Origin: Chitinophagaceae bacterium
Lineage (GTDB): Bacteria > Bacteroidota > Bacteroidia > Chitinophagales > Chitinophagaceae
Direction: 5' to 3'
NCBI GenBank assembly: GCA_947483345.1
Contig: CANKNL010000165.1
Span: 1-6,785 of the forward strand
Length of the DNA: 6,785 nucleotides
Under the pieces are notes generated by a model. The model had not been told where the DNA came from, ran no database searches, and was given only the letters and a program-made list of their open reading frames with translations. Each line of letters starts with the position of its first letter. Positions within the stretch are counted from its first letter, which is position 1. The position numbers and the translations under genes were made by a program. This document shows, one piece after another, positions 1-6,456 of the stretch.

Positions 1-1016
1 AACGGATTCAGGTTATAATAATTTGGTCCGCCGGAGCAGGCATCGCTGTTAATAGCAAATACAAAATAATAGTAGAGGGTTGAGCTAAGTAAACCTGAGT
101 TTACAAAACTGGTGCTGGTACCATAGTTTACTACATTACCTCCACCAAAGGCTGTGCCTATTGCATAGGCTGTTCCATCAACAGGCGATGCTGATAAAGT
201 AGATGAAGTACTTCTAACTACCATATATTCATCCGCAACTGCGGCTGTAAAATCAATTGTAATTGTTGTTGGGGTTGGGGTTAAAATTAAGTTAGATGGC
301 TGAGATACTGGTTCGCTACATGGTGGCGCTACAGTACCATTATAAGCAATGGTGAAATCATCAATTGCAAGTCCATCGTCTGCACTGGTGGCATTCAGGT
401 CATTCCAACGGAGCCAGAAACCCGATCCGTCAGCAATACTTAATCCTGTTATCGTAAAACTATTGATCACAGTTCTGTTAGGAGCTACATTTCCATTGAG
501 TGCACCAACAGTTCCAGTTGTAACCGGGGCTATAAAATCAAGGTTATTCTCATCAGTCCAGATTCCAGTTGATAATGAACTGGCATCCAGACTGTATTGA
601 AAATCCATTTGGTCAACCCTGCTAAGAGTTCCAAGTCGCCATTGCTCACCTGTATAATTAATTGTAATAGAAGTGATGGTAGACCCGGAATTATTTACGA
701 ATTGTACACCTATAGTTGGAATTAAGCTTCCTGATTGTATTCCTCCAAAAGCCCTGTCAGTAGAAGAAGCGGCGCCATAGCTATAAGTATTTCCACTATT
801 TGTTGATCCAATATCAGCAGCGTATAACCCGTTTGCTCCGCTTCCTGTCTCCAAAAAGGCCCATCCGGCAGGAACGCTGCTGTTTGTAGTACCGGTATTT
901 GCAAGAGTATTAAAATCCTGGCTATAAGGTGTTGCCAGGTTTGAGATACTTATTTGGGCATTTAAAATAAAGCAACTAAAAATCGGGAGAACTATAAAGA
1001 GTACTTTTCTTATCAT
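1..1016 (-). CDS. Secreted beta-rich protein with fibronectin-III-like module, N-terminal part (C-terminus outside window)
   Basis: An open frame of 338 codons runs leftward from ATG at 1016-1014 and leaves the window without a stop. The first 21 residues (MIRKVLFIVLPIFSCFILNAQ) form a signal peptide: basic start, hydrophobic core, and an NA|Q cleavage site of the Bacteroidota type, in which the new N-terminal Gln is often cyclised. Residues about 22-230 are rich in Ser, Thr, Asn and Gly and look like an all-beta domain (QDFNTLANTG near the start, GVQFVNN, GEQWRLG, then GFWLRWND and DDGLAIDDFTI near its end). From about 237 to 335 there is a fibronectin-III-like module (EYMVVRS, PVDGTAYAIG, LSSTLYYYFVFAIN, ending near SGGPNYYNLNP). 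Proteins of this build are usually exported to the surface or medium, and many carry a C-terminal type IX secretion signal or an enzymatic domain, but that part is not visible. The specific function is therefore unknown. A terminator separates it from upstream rpsT, so it is probably transcribed on its own. Confidence 0.88.
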   Translation of the reverse strand, partial: MIRKVLFIVLPIFSCFILNAQISISNLATPYSQDFNTLANTGTTNSSVPAGWAFLETGSGANGLYAADIGSTNSGNTYSYGAASSTDRAFGGIQSGSLIPTIGVQFVNNSGSTITSITINYTGEQWRLGTLSRVDQMDFQYSLDASSLSTGIWTDENNLDFIAPVTTGTVGALNGNVAPNRTVINSFTITGLSIADGSGFWLRWNDLNATSADDGLAIDDFTIAYNGTVAPPCSEPVSQPSNLILTPTPTTITIDFTAAVADEYMVVRSTSSTLSASPVDGTAYAIGTAFGGGNVVNYGTSTSFVNSGLLSSTLYYYFVFAINSDACSGGPNYYNLNP

Positions 1017-1038
1017 TCGGTTTTTGAATTATTGGTCA

Positions 1039-1046
1039 CAAATTTA
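1039..1046 (-). promoter_or_regulatory. Possible -7 promoter element of the secreted-protein gene
   Basis: On the minus strand this reads TAAATTTG, a full match to the Bacteroidota -7 consensus TAnnTTTG. It lies 22 bases before the ATG, which would give a leader of roughly 15-20 bases. No TTG or TTTG sits at the usual distance upstream (the expected place near 1068-1071 reads TTCT), so the call rests on one element in A/T-rich DNA. Its position downstream of the rpsT terminator is where a separate promoter would be expected. Confidence 0.4.
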
Positions 1047-1084
1047 TCTAATAACAATTTGAAAGAGAGAATTAATTTATCAAC

Positions 1085-1119
1085 AAAAAAGCCCGCCAAA
1101 TATACACTTGGGGGCTTTT
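1085..1119 (-). terminator. Intrinsic terminator of rpsT
   Basis: Bases 1087-1094 (AAAAGCCC) pair with 1112-1119 (GGGCTTTT). After one bulged G at 1095, CCAA at 1096-1099 pairs with TTGG at 1108-1111. The result is a 12-bp stem with an 8-base loop. Read on the minus strand, the hairpin is followed by six T (complement of 1085-1090), the form of a rho-independent terminator. It lies 20 bases past the rpsT stop codon. Because the outer stem is A-T rich on both sides it could in principle act in both directions, but no plus-strand gene enters it. Confidence 0.8.
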
Positions 1120-1138
1120 AATAATATAAATTAAAGAA

Positions 1139-1393
1139 TTACTTTGCTTGCGTATTCACTCTTTTAGCCAGCTTGCTTTTTAAATTGGCAGCTTTGTTCT
1201 TATGGATGGTACCACGCTTGGCCAATTTATCTATCATAGCCGCCACTTTTGGGAATGCTTCGGTTGCAGCCGCTTTTTCGCTTGCTTTTAAATCACGAAT
1301 GGCGTTACGGGTTGTTTTACCATAATAACGGTTACGTTCGTTACGCTTTGCACTTTGTCTTACATCTTTTTTGGTCGCTGCATGATTTGCCAT
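1139..1393 (-). CDS. rpsT: Small-subunit ribosomal protein bS20
   Basis: This 84-residue protein is bS20, which binds 16S rRNA in the body of the 30S subunit and helps its early assembly. The sequence shows the family pattern throughout: the MANHAATKKDVRQS start, the basic KRNERNRYYGK stretch, a central Lys/Ala helix, and the conserved GTIHKNKAANLKSKLAKRV near the C-terminus (about residues 61-79). Length and high Lys/Arg content match the family (about 83-90 residues). The start is fixed by the conserved MANH and by a strong promoter a few bases upstream. The leader is short and has no Shine-Dalgarno sequence, only an A-rich run, as is common in Bacteroidota. The gene stands alone, divergent from the PqiA-like gene and closed by its own terminator. 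Confidence 0.98.
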   Translation of the reverse strand: MANHAATKKDVRQSAKRNERNRYYGKTTRNAIRDLKASEKAAATEAFPKVAAMIDKLAKRGTIHKNKAANLKSKLAKRVNTQAK

Positions 1394-1414
1394 GAAAATC
1401 TATTTTTTGGGCTG

Positions 1415-1447
1415 CAAAGATAGGGGAATACATCTTAAATTGACAAA
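1415..1447 (-). promoter_or_regulatory. Bacteroidota-type promoter of rpsT
   Basis: On the minus strand TTTG (1447-1444) is followed after 21 bases by TATCTTTG (1422-1415), a full match to the -33 TTTG and -7 TAnnTTTG elements used by the primary sigma factor of Bacteroidota. The transcript would start near 1408-1410 and leave a leader of about 15 bases before the ATG at 1393. The -7 element runs directly into CAGCCC, and the same ten bases TTTGCAGCCC recur upstream of sucA at 2015-2024. Confidence 0.85.
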
Positions 1448-1509
1448 TGGTTTCGGAATAATTTTTTAATAACCCTTGTATTTCTTTAATTTGAATTAAA
1501 AACAAGCTT

Positions 1510-2004
1510 ATGAACAGGTCTATTTTACTGATTTTGCACGTTATTTCTCTTGTATTACTGGGTTTTGGATGGGTACTCAATGTGTTGCACATCGACATAT
1601 CTGTTCATTATATTGTAGATTTTAACCTGTTCAGTGAAAAAAGAAGTGTTCTCGGGATGCTAGACAAATTATGGACAGATAGAAATTACTGGCCTTTTTT
1701 GCTCATATTCCTATTTGGTATTATTGTGCCATTATTAAAATCAGGCATTCTGTTTTATCTTTTACTCGTAAAAAATCCTCATCCCAAATGGCAGCGCCTA
1801 GTTAGTGCCGTTAGTAAATGGGCTATGGCGGATGTATTTGCCATTAGTATTTTTGTGGCTTTTTTAGGTGCCAATGCTATGGAAAACACCAAGGCCATTT
1901 TGCAGCCTGGCTTTTATTATTTTTCGGGATATGTAATTTTAAGCGGTCTCGTTGCCCTGCTTTGCGGACAATGGCTTTCAAAATCCACAACAAATAATGG
2001 TTAA
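1510..2004 (+). CDS. Single-domain PqiA-like inner-membrane protein
   Basis: This 164-residue protein resembles the paraquat-inducible protein A (PqiA) domain. Four membrane segments are visible at about residues 4-27, 61-87, 106-123 and 137-155. The family signature is clear: a Pro and Lys in the second segment (IVPLLKSG, P74 and K77), then SKWAMADVFAISIFVAFLG at 102-120, matching the conserved W-S/A-M-x-D-V-F pattern. Classical PqiA of enterobacteria has two such domains with Cys-rich zinc motifs and works with the MCE protein PqiB in lipid transport across the envelope. Here there is one domain, no CxxC motif and no MCE-type neighbour, so the role is uncertain and the symbol pqiA is withheld. 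The ATG at 1510 puts a hydrophobic helix right at the N-terminus. It is divergent from rpsT with a 116-bp gap. No convincing promoter was seen: TTAATTTG at 1486-1493 is only a near match. Confidence 0.85.
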   Translation: MNRSILLILHVISLVLLGFGWVLNVLHIDISVHYIVDFNLFSEKRSVLGMLDKLWTDRNYWPFLLIFLFGIIVPLLKSGILFYLLLVKNPHPKWQRLVSAVSKWAMADVFAISIFVAFLGANAMENTKAILQPGFYYFSGYVILSGLVALLCGQWLSKSTTNNG

Positions 2005-2010
2005 TTAACC
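1999..2010. repeat. 12-bp perfect palindrome over the stop codon of the PqiA-like gene
   Basis: GGTTAATTAACC is its own reverse complement. It covers the last Gly codon and the TAA stop of the PqiA-like gene and ends next to GATATTTG (2011-2018), a near match to a Bacteroidota -7 element. It could be a protein-binding site acting on sucA, or a chance palindrome in A/T-rich DNA. Confidence 0.45.
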
Positions 2011-2018
2011 GATATTTG
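2011..2018 (+). promoter_or_regulatory. Possible -7 promoter element upstream of sucA
   Basis: GATATTTG matches TAnnTTTG at five of six fixed positions and continues as CAGCCC, so TTTGCAGCCC is identical to the -7 end and start region of the rpsT promoter. No TTG lies at the expected -33 distance. If used, it would give sucA a leader of about 140 bases. A second GATATTTG at 2104-2111 is an alternative, but it also lacks a properly spaced -33 element. Confidence 0.3.
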
Positions 2019-2021
2019 CAG

Positions 2022-2048
2022 CCCATTTCAGCATCATTTATAAATGGG
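2022..2048. repeat. Inverted repeat in the pqiA-like/sucA gap
   Basis: CCCATTT (2022-2028) is the reverse complement of AAATGGG (2042-2048), with 13 bases between. The right arm overlaps a second palindrome, ATTTATAAAT (2036-2045). The hairpin is weak (three G-C pairs) and is followed within about 15 bases by a T-rich stretch (2058-2071). It could be a poor terminator for the PqiA-like gene, or an element at the 5' end of a sucA leader. Confidence 0.35.
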
Positions 2049-2166
2049 ATACTGCCTTATTCCTTTTTATTGCTTTGATGAAAAGACATAAAAAGAGCAA
2101 ATTGATATTTGCCAATAAAGCACATCGACATATTTAAACTGGGTACAAAACAAGGTCTACATTTTT

Positions 2167-4911
2167 ATGAAGGATTTTCAATACATCACCAATGCTCATC
2201 CGGGTTATATAGAAGGGTTATATACTGATTTTGTTAAAGATCCAAACAGTGTGGATCTAGACATGCGTCAATTTTTTGAAGGGTTTGATTTTGCGGTTAA
2301 CCACGCCATTACAAATACCATGGCCCCAAAAGAGACCGGTTTAACCGTTTCGGCAAATCAACTGGATAAAGAATTTGGCGTTTTCCGATTAATCAGGGCA
2401 TATAGAAAAAAGGGGCATTTGGTTGCTAAAACAAATCCAATCCGCGAAAGAAAAGACCGATATGCCAAACTTGAACTTTCGAATTTTGGATTAACGGATG
2501 CCGACCTAACCGTGCATTTTGAATCCGGGAAATTTGTTGGACTTGGTAATGCGTCGTTGCAAAACATCTTAACGCATTTGCAAAAATGCTATACCAGCCA
2601 TGTAGGTGTGCAGGTAGGCTATATTAATGATCAGGAAAAACTGGATTGGCTGACCAATGCCATTGAGCAAACTTTAATAAAGCCTGTTCCATTACAGCAG
2701 AAAAAAAGGATTTTACAAAAACTGAATGAGGGGGTGATGTTTGAAAAGTTTTTGCATACCAAATACATCGGTCAAAAACGGTTTTCACTGGAAGGTGGAG
2801 AAACAGCCATTGCAGCATTGGATACCATCATCAATACGGCTGCAAATCATGGCGTTGAAGAAGTTGTGATTGGCATGGCACATCGCGGAAGACTGAATGT
2901 TTTAGCCAATATTATGGGTAAAACCTATCAGCAGATTTTTAGTGAGTTTGAAGGATCCAGTATGCCCGATACAACCATGGGCAGCGGCGATGTAAAATAC
3001 CATTTAGGATTTGGCAGTGATGTGCAAACAGCTGATGGCAAAAAAATACATGTCAAATTAAGTCCTAACCCATCACACCTGGAAGCCGTTGATCCCCTGG
3101 TTATTGGCTTTGCCAGAAGTAAAGCGGATATTTTATACAACAGTGATTATGATAAGATTTGCCCTGTACTGATACATGGAGATGCCTCTATTGCCGGCCA
3201 GGGTGTAGTTTACGAGGTTTTGCAAATGAGCAGACTGGAAGGGTATTATACCGGGGGAACCATTCATTTCGTTATCAATAATCAAATAGGTTTTACAACT
3301 GATTTTGATGATGCCCGGAGTGCTGATTATTGTACATCCATTGCCGCCATGGTGCATGCTCCGGTCTTTCATATTAATGGCGATGATGCCGAAGCCGTTG
3401 TAAAAGCTTGTGAAATAGCCACACTTTACCGGCAAACGTTTAACAGCGATATTTTTATTGACATGGTTTGCTACCGTAAACACGGGCATAATGAAGGGGA
3501 TGAGCCTAAGTTTACACAGCCACAGTTATATGCCCTCATTGATAAACATCTCAATCCAAGAGAAGTATACACACAGTTTTTAATTCAAAACGGTGAGCCG
3601 GATGCACAGGCACTGGCGAGGGAAATGGAACAGCATTTTTTAGCGGAATTACAGGAACGGTTAGACGAAGTAAAACAAAATCCCTTGCCTTACAGCTACC
3701 AGCCACCTGAACTGGTTTGGAAAAGTTTACGTAAGGCCCTTGCAGCCGATTTTGAAGGGTCTCCTGGTACCGCTATCAGCAGTGATGTGTTTACCTTGTT
3801 ATTTGAAGGACTCATGCGATGGCCGGCTAATTTTAAGCCACTTCGTAAAGTTGAAAAACTGGTCAACGATAAACTCAAACTATTCTACGATGAAAATAAA
3901 ATTGACTGGGCAACTGCTGAGTTGATGGCATATGGCAGTTTATTGGTAGAGGGCAAAGATGTGCGTATGAGCGGGCAGGATGTAAAACGTGGTACTTTCA
4001 GTCACCGGCACTCTACCTTGTATGATGAAAATACAAATGAGGAATATAACAGGCTGAATCATTTTACAAAAACACAATCACCATTCCGTATTTATAATTC
4101 TTTATTGAGCGAATATGCCGTACTTGGTTTTGAATATGGTTATGCCATGGCCAATCCCAATGCATTGGTGATATGGGAAGCACAGTTTGGCGATTTTTGC
4201 AATGGCGCCCAAACCATTGTTGACCAGTTTATAACAACCGCTGAAACCAAGTGGCAACGCATGAATGGCCTGGTACTATTACTTCCACATGGTTACGAAG
4301 GGCAGGGGCCAGAGCACAGCAGTGCCCGAATGGAGCGCTTTTTGCAAATGTGCGGGGAATTGAATTTTGTGGTATCGAATGTTACAACGGCATCAAATTT
4401 TTTCCATTTACTTCGTCGGCAAATGGCCTGGCCTTTCCGCAAACCATTAGTCAACTTTTCGCCTAAAGCCAACTTGCGTCACGCAGGAAGCTATAGTGAA
4501 AAGGATGAATTTACAAATGGCAGATTTAAAGAAGTGCTGGATGATGTAACGATAGTGGATGCCGCCAACATTAAAAAAGTTTTATGTTGCAGTGGGAAGA
4601 TTTATTTCGATCTGGCCGAACGTCAGCAAAAAGAAAAGCGCACTGATGTGGCTATTATCAGGCTGGAACAAATTCATCCCTTACCACAGAAACAACTGGA
4701 TGAGTTGTATAAAAAATACAGTAAAGCCATCTGGTACTGGGTGCAGGAAGAACCACTAAATATGGGCGCTGCCACATTTTTAAGAATGAACTTGAAAAAT
4801 ATCAATTTCTATATCATCAGCCGGCAACTGAGTGCAGCAACAGCTACCGGTTACAATAAAGTACATGTAAAAGAGCAGGAACAAATAGTAGACATGGCTT
4901 TCAACATGTAG
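2167..4911 (+). CDS. sucA: 2-oxoglutarate dehydrogenase E1 component
   Basis: SucA (914 residues; E. coli about 930) is the thiamine-diphosphate enzyme that decarboxylates 2-oxoglutarate and passes the succinyl group to lipoyl-E2 in the cytosolic TCA-cycle complex. The N-terminal segment (ITNAHPGYIEGLYTDF, about 6-21) is typical and supports the start. The dehydrogenase domain (about 195-525) holds KYIGQKRFSLEGGE (199-212), AHRGR with H239, and YHLGFGSD with H279, matching E. coli H260 and H298. It also holds the cofactor motif from G338-D339-A-S to N371-N-Q-I-G and HGHNEGDEP (439-447). The pyrimidine-binding domain (about 590-780) has GQDVKRGTFSHRHS, the SEYAVLGFEYG block with the expected catalytic Glu649, WEAQFGDFCNGAQ and LPHGYEGQGPEHSSAR. 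The C-terminal domain includes QEEPLNMGA (860-868). There is no fused acyltransferase domain of the actinobacterial kind. A weak AAGG lies 11 bases before the ATG. The E2 gene sucB does not follow; ffh does, 67 bases on. Confidence 0.98.
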   Translation: MKDFQYITNAHPGYIEGLYTDFVKDPNSVDLDMRQFFEGFDFAVNHAITNTMAPKETGLTVSANQLDKEFGVFRLIRAYRKKGHLVAKTNPIRERKDRYAKLELSNFGLTDADLTVHFESGKFVGLGNASLQNILTHLQKCYTSHVGVQVGYINDQEKLDWLTNAIEQTLIKPVPLQQKKRILQKLNEGVMFEKFLHTKYIGQKRFSLEGGETAIAALDTIINTAANHGVEEVVIGMAHRGRLNVLANIMGKTYQQIFSEFEGSSMPDTTMGSGDVKYHLGFGSDVQTADGKKIHVKLSPNPSHLEAVDPLVIGFARSKADILYNSDYDKICPVLIHGDASIAGQGVVYEVLQMSRLEGYYTGGTIHFVINNQIGFTTDFDDARSADYCTSIAAMVHAPVFHINGDDAEAVVKACEIATLYRQTFNSDIFIDMVCYRKHGHNEGDEPKFTQPQLYALIDKHLNPREVYTQFLIQNGEPDAQALAREMEQHFLAELQERLDEVKQNPLPYSYQPPELVWKSLRKALAADFEGSPGTAISSDVFTLLFEGLMRWPANFKPLRKVEKLVNDKLKLFYDENKIDWATAELMAYGSLLVEGKDVRMSGQDVKRGTFSHRHSTLYDENTNEEYNRLNHFTKTQSPFRIYNSLLSEYAVLGFEYGYAMANPNALVIWEAQFGDFCNGAQTIVDQFITTAETKWQRMNGLVLLLPHGYEGQGPEHSSARMERFLQMCGELNFVVSNVTTASNFFHLLRRQMAWPFRKPLVNFSPKANLRHAGSYSEKDEFTNGRFKEVLDDVTIVDAANIKKVLCCSGKIYFDLAERQQKEKRTDVAIIRLEQIHPLPQKQLDELYKKYSKAIWYWVQEEPLNMGAATFLRMNLKNINFYIISRQLSAATATGYNKVHVKEQEQIVDMAFNM

Positions 4912-4978
4912 TCATTACCTATTTGCCAAACGGAAATGACCCTAATAAAAACAATCAGCGTTTAAAAATAAATATGTC

Positions 4979-6301
4979 ATGTTTAATTCGTTAAGTGAAA
5001 AATTAGAATCGGCCTTTAAGAACATAAAGGGACAGGCCAGGATCAGTGAACTCAATATTGCCAATACCGTTAAAGATATTCGCCGGGCTTTGGTAGATGC
5101 CGATGTCAATTATAAAATTGCTAAAGAGTTTACCGATAGGGTAAAAGAAAAAGCCTTAGGTGCAAATGTGTTAACTGCCGTAAGTCCGGGCCAAACCATG
5201 GTTAAAATTGTACAGGATGAACTGACAGAATTGATGGGAGGTTCCGAAAGTGAATTTAATATCAGCGGTAATCCGGCCATCATTTTAATAGCAGGTTTAC
5301 AAGGCAGTGGTAAAACAACTTTCAGTGGTAAGCTGGCCAATTATCTTAAAACCAAAAAAGGTAAATCACCATTGCTTGTGGCAGCCGATGTATACAGGCC
5401 TGCTGCAATTGATCAACTGGAAGTTTTGGGCGGGCAAATTGATGTACCTGTTTACAGTGAAAGAGACAATACAGATGTTGTAGCCATCGTTCAAAATGCC
5501 ATTAAAGAAGCCAGATCTAAAAATAAAAATGTACTCATTATTGATACTGCCGGCCGTTTGGCTGTGGATGAAGTGATGATGACCGAAGTGGCTAATATTA
5601 AATCGGCTATTGATCCCCAGGAGATATTATTTGTTGTGGATAGTATGACCGGACAGGATGCCGTTAATACAGCGGCTGCTTTTAATGAGCGACTGGATTT
5701 TAGTGGTGTTGTACTTACTAAATTAGATGGTGATACCAGAGGTGGGGCAGCTTTATCTATTAAATATACCGTAAACAAACCCATTAAATTTGCCAGTAAT
5801 GGCGAAAAAATGGATGCGTTGGATGTTTTTTATCCCGACAGGATGGCCCAGCGGATTTTGGGAATGGGAGATATTGTTAGCCTGGTAGAAAAAGCGCAGG
5901 AACAGTTTGATGAAAAAGAAGCAGCCCGGCTTGAAAAAAAAATACGTAAAAATCAATTTGATTTTGAAGATTTTAAAACGCAGCTTCAGCAGATTAAAAA
6001 GATGGGTAATATTAAAGATCTGATGGGCATGATACCCGGTGTAGGCAAGCAGTTAAAGGATGTGGATGTAAATGATGATTCATTCAAAGGTATTGAGGCT
6101 ATGATTAACTCTATGACCATGCAGGAAAGGCGTAATCCTGATGTGATCAATCCCAACCGTAAACTCAGAATTGCCAAGGGGGCCGGAAAAGATATTGCCG
6201 AATTAAATGCCTTTTTAAAACAGTTTGAACAGATGAAAGGGATGATGAAAATGATGAATAAAATGCCTAAGGGGATGTTGCCGGGTATGGGTAAAAGGTA
6301 G
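4979..6301 (+). CDS. ffh: Signal recognition particle protein (SRP54 GTPase)
   Basis: Ffh binds signal peptides of nascent membrane and exported proteins, pairs with 4.5S/SRP RNA, and docks with FtsY at the membrane. At 440 residues it has normal length. The helical N domain (about 1-90) begins with MFNSLSEKLESAFKNIKGQ. The G domain (about 100-295) has the P-loop GLQGSGKTT (106-114), DVYRPAA (137-143), DTAGR (189-193), TKLDGDTRGG (247-256) and the closing NGEKMDAL box, followed by RILGMGD. The Met-rich M domain (about 325-440) includes the RNA-binding helix near 385-403 and ends with a run of Met and Lys (MKGMMKMMNKMPKGMLPGMGKR in two parts). The RNA-binding motif reads NPNRKLRIAKGAG, with Asn393 and Ala402 where most families have Ser. 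The ATG at 4979 is chosen because it begins the conserved N domain; an ATG at 4974 is in another frame. No clear promoter was seen in the 67-bp gap, so read-through from sucA is possible. Confidence 0.98.
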   Translation: MFNSLSEKLESAFKNIKGQARISELNIANTVKDIRRALVDADVNYKIAKEFTDRVKEKALGANVLTAVSPGQTMVKIVQDELTELMGGSESEFNISGNPAIILIAGLQGSGKTTFSGKLANYLKTKKGKSPLLVAADVYRPAAIDQLEVLGGQIDVPVYSERDNTDVVAIVQNAIKEARSKNKNVLIIDTAGRLAVDEVMMTEVANIKSAIDPQEILFVVDSMTGQDAVNTAAAFNERLDFSGVVLTKLDGDTRGGAALSIKYTVNKPIKFASNGEKMDALDVFYPDRMAQRILGMGDIVSLVEKAQEQFDEKEAARLEKKIRKNQFDFEDFKTQLQQIKKMGNIKDLMGMIPGVGKQLKDVDVNDDSFKGIEAMINSMTMQERRNPDVINPNRKLRIAKGAGKDIAELNAFLKQFEQMKGMMKMMNKMPKGMLPGMGKR

Positions 6302-6337
6302 TCGTTTAACTTCAATATTTATTATTCCAGTCTTTTA

Positions 6338-6388
6338 GGTTGCATTTATTTTAACTTTAAAGCAGAAAATATTTATTTAAAGGCAACC
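6338..6388. repeat. Inverted repeat in the gap after ffh
   Basis: GGTTGC (6338-6343) and GCAACC (6383-6388) are exact reverse complements around a 39-base A/T-rich interior, which itself holds the palindrome CTTTAAAG (6355-6362) and two similar ATTTATTT tracts. There is no T-run after the right arm, so it is not a standard terminator for ffh. The rest of the 155-base gap (6302-6456) shows only A/T-rich DNA and a near-match -7 element, CAAATTTG at 6420-6427, with TTG 16 bases upstream (6401-6403). Confidence 0.3.
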
Positions 6389-6456
6389 CGACCTGAGAGA
6401 TTGGCGTATGATGTATAACCAAATTTGTAAACGGACATATTATAAAACTGAAAGTT

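Noticed and set aside
722..904. 60-codon minus-strand frame in the left region
   Set aside because: It is out of frame with the long secreted-protein reading frame, which has a signal peptide and coherent domain structure.
960..1016. Lipoprotein signal (Cys15 in the first gene)
   Set aside because: The residues before Cys (IFSC) are a poor lipobox and the hydrophobic core continues past it to a better NA|Q cleavage site.
1486..1493. TTAATTTG as promoter of the PqiA-like gene
   Set aside because: The second base departs from TAnnTTTG and there is no TTG at the proper distance, so it was not listed as a feature.
1341..1598. Minus-strand 85-codon frame overlapping the rpsT and pqiA-like starts
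   Set aside because: It spans the rpsT promoter and the start of two well-supported genes in another frame, and its translation has no family features.
2358..3878. Several minus-strand frames inside sucA
   Set aside because: They lie opposite a gene with conserved motifs throughout, have no leaders or recognisable domains, and are typical antisense shadows.
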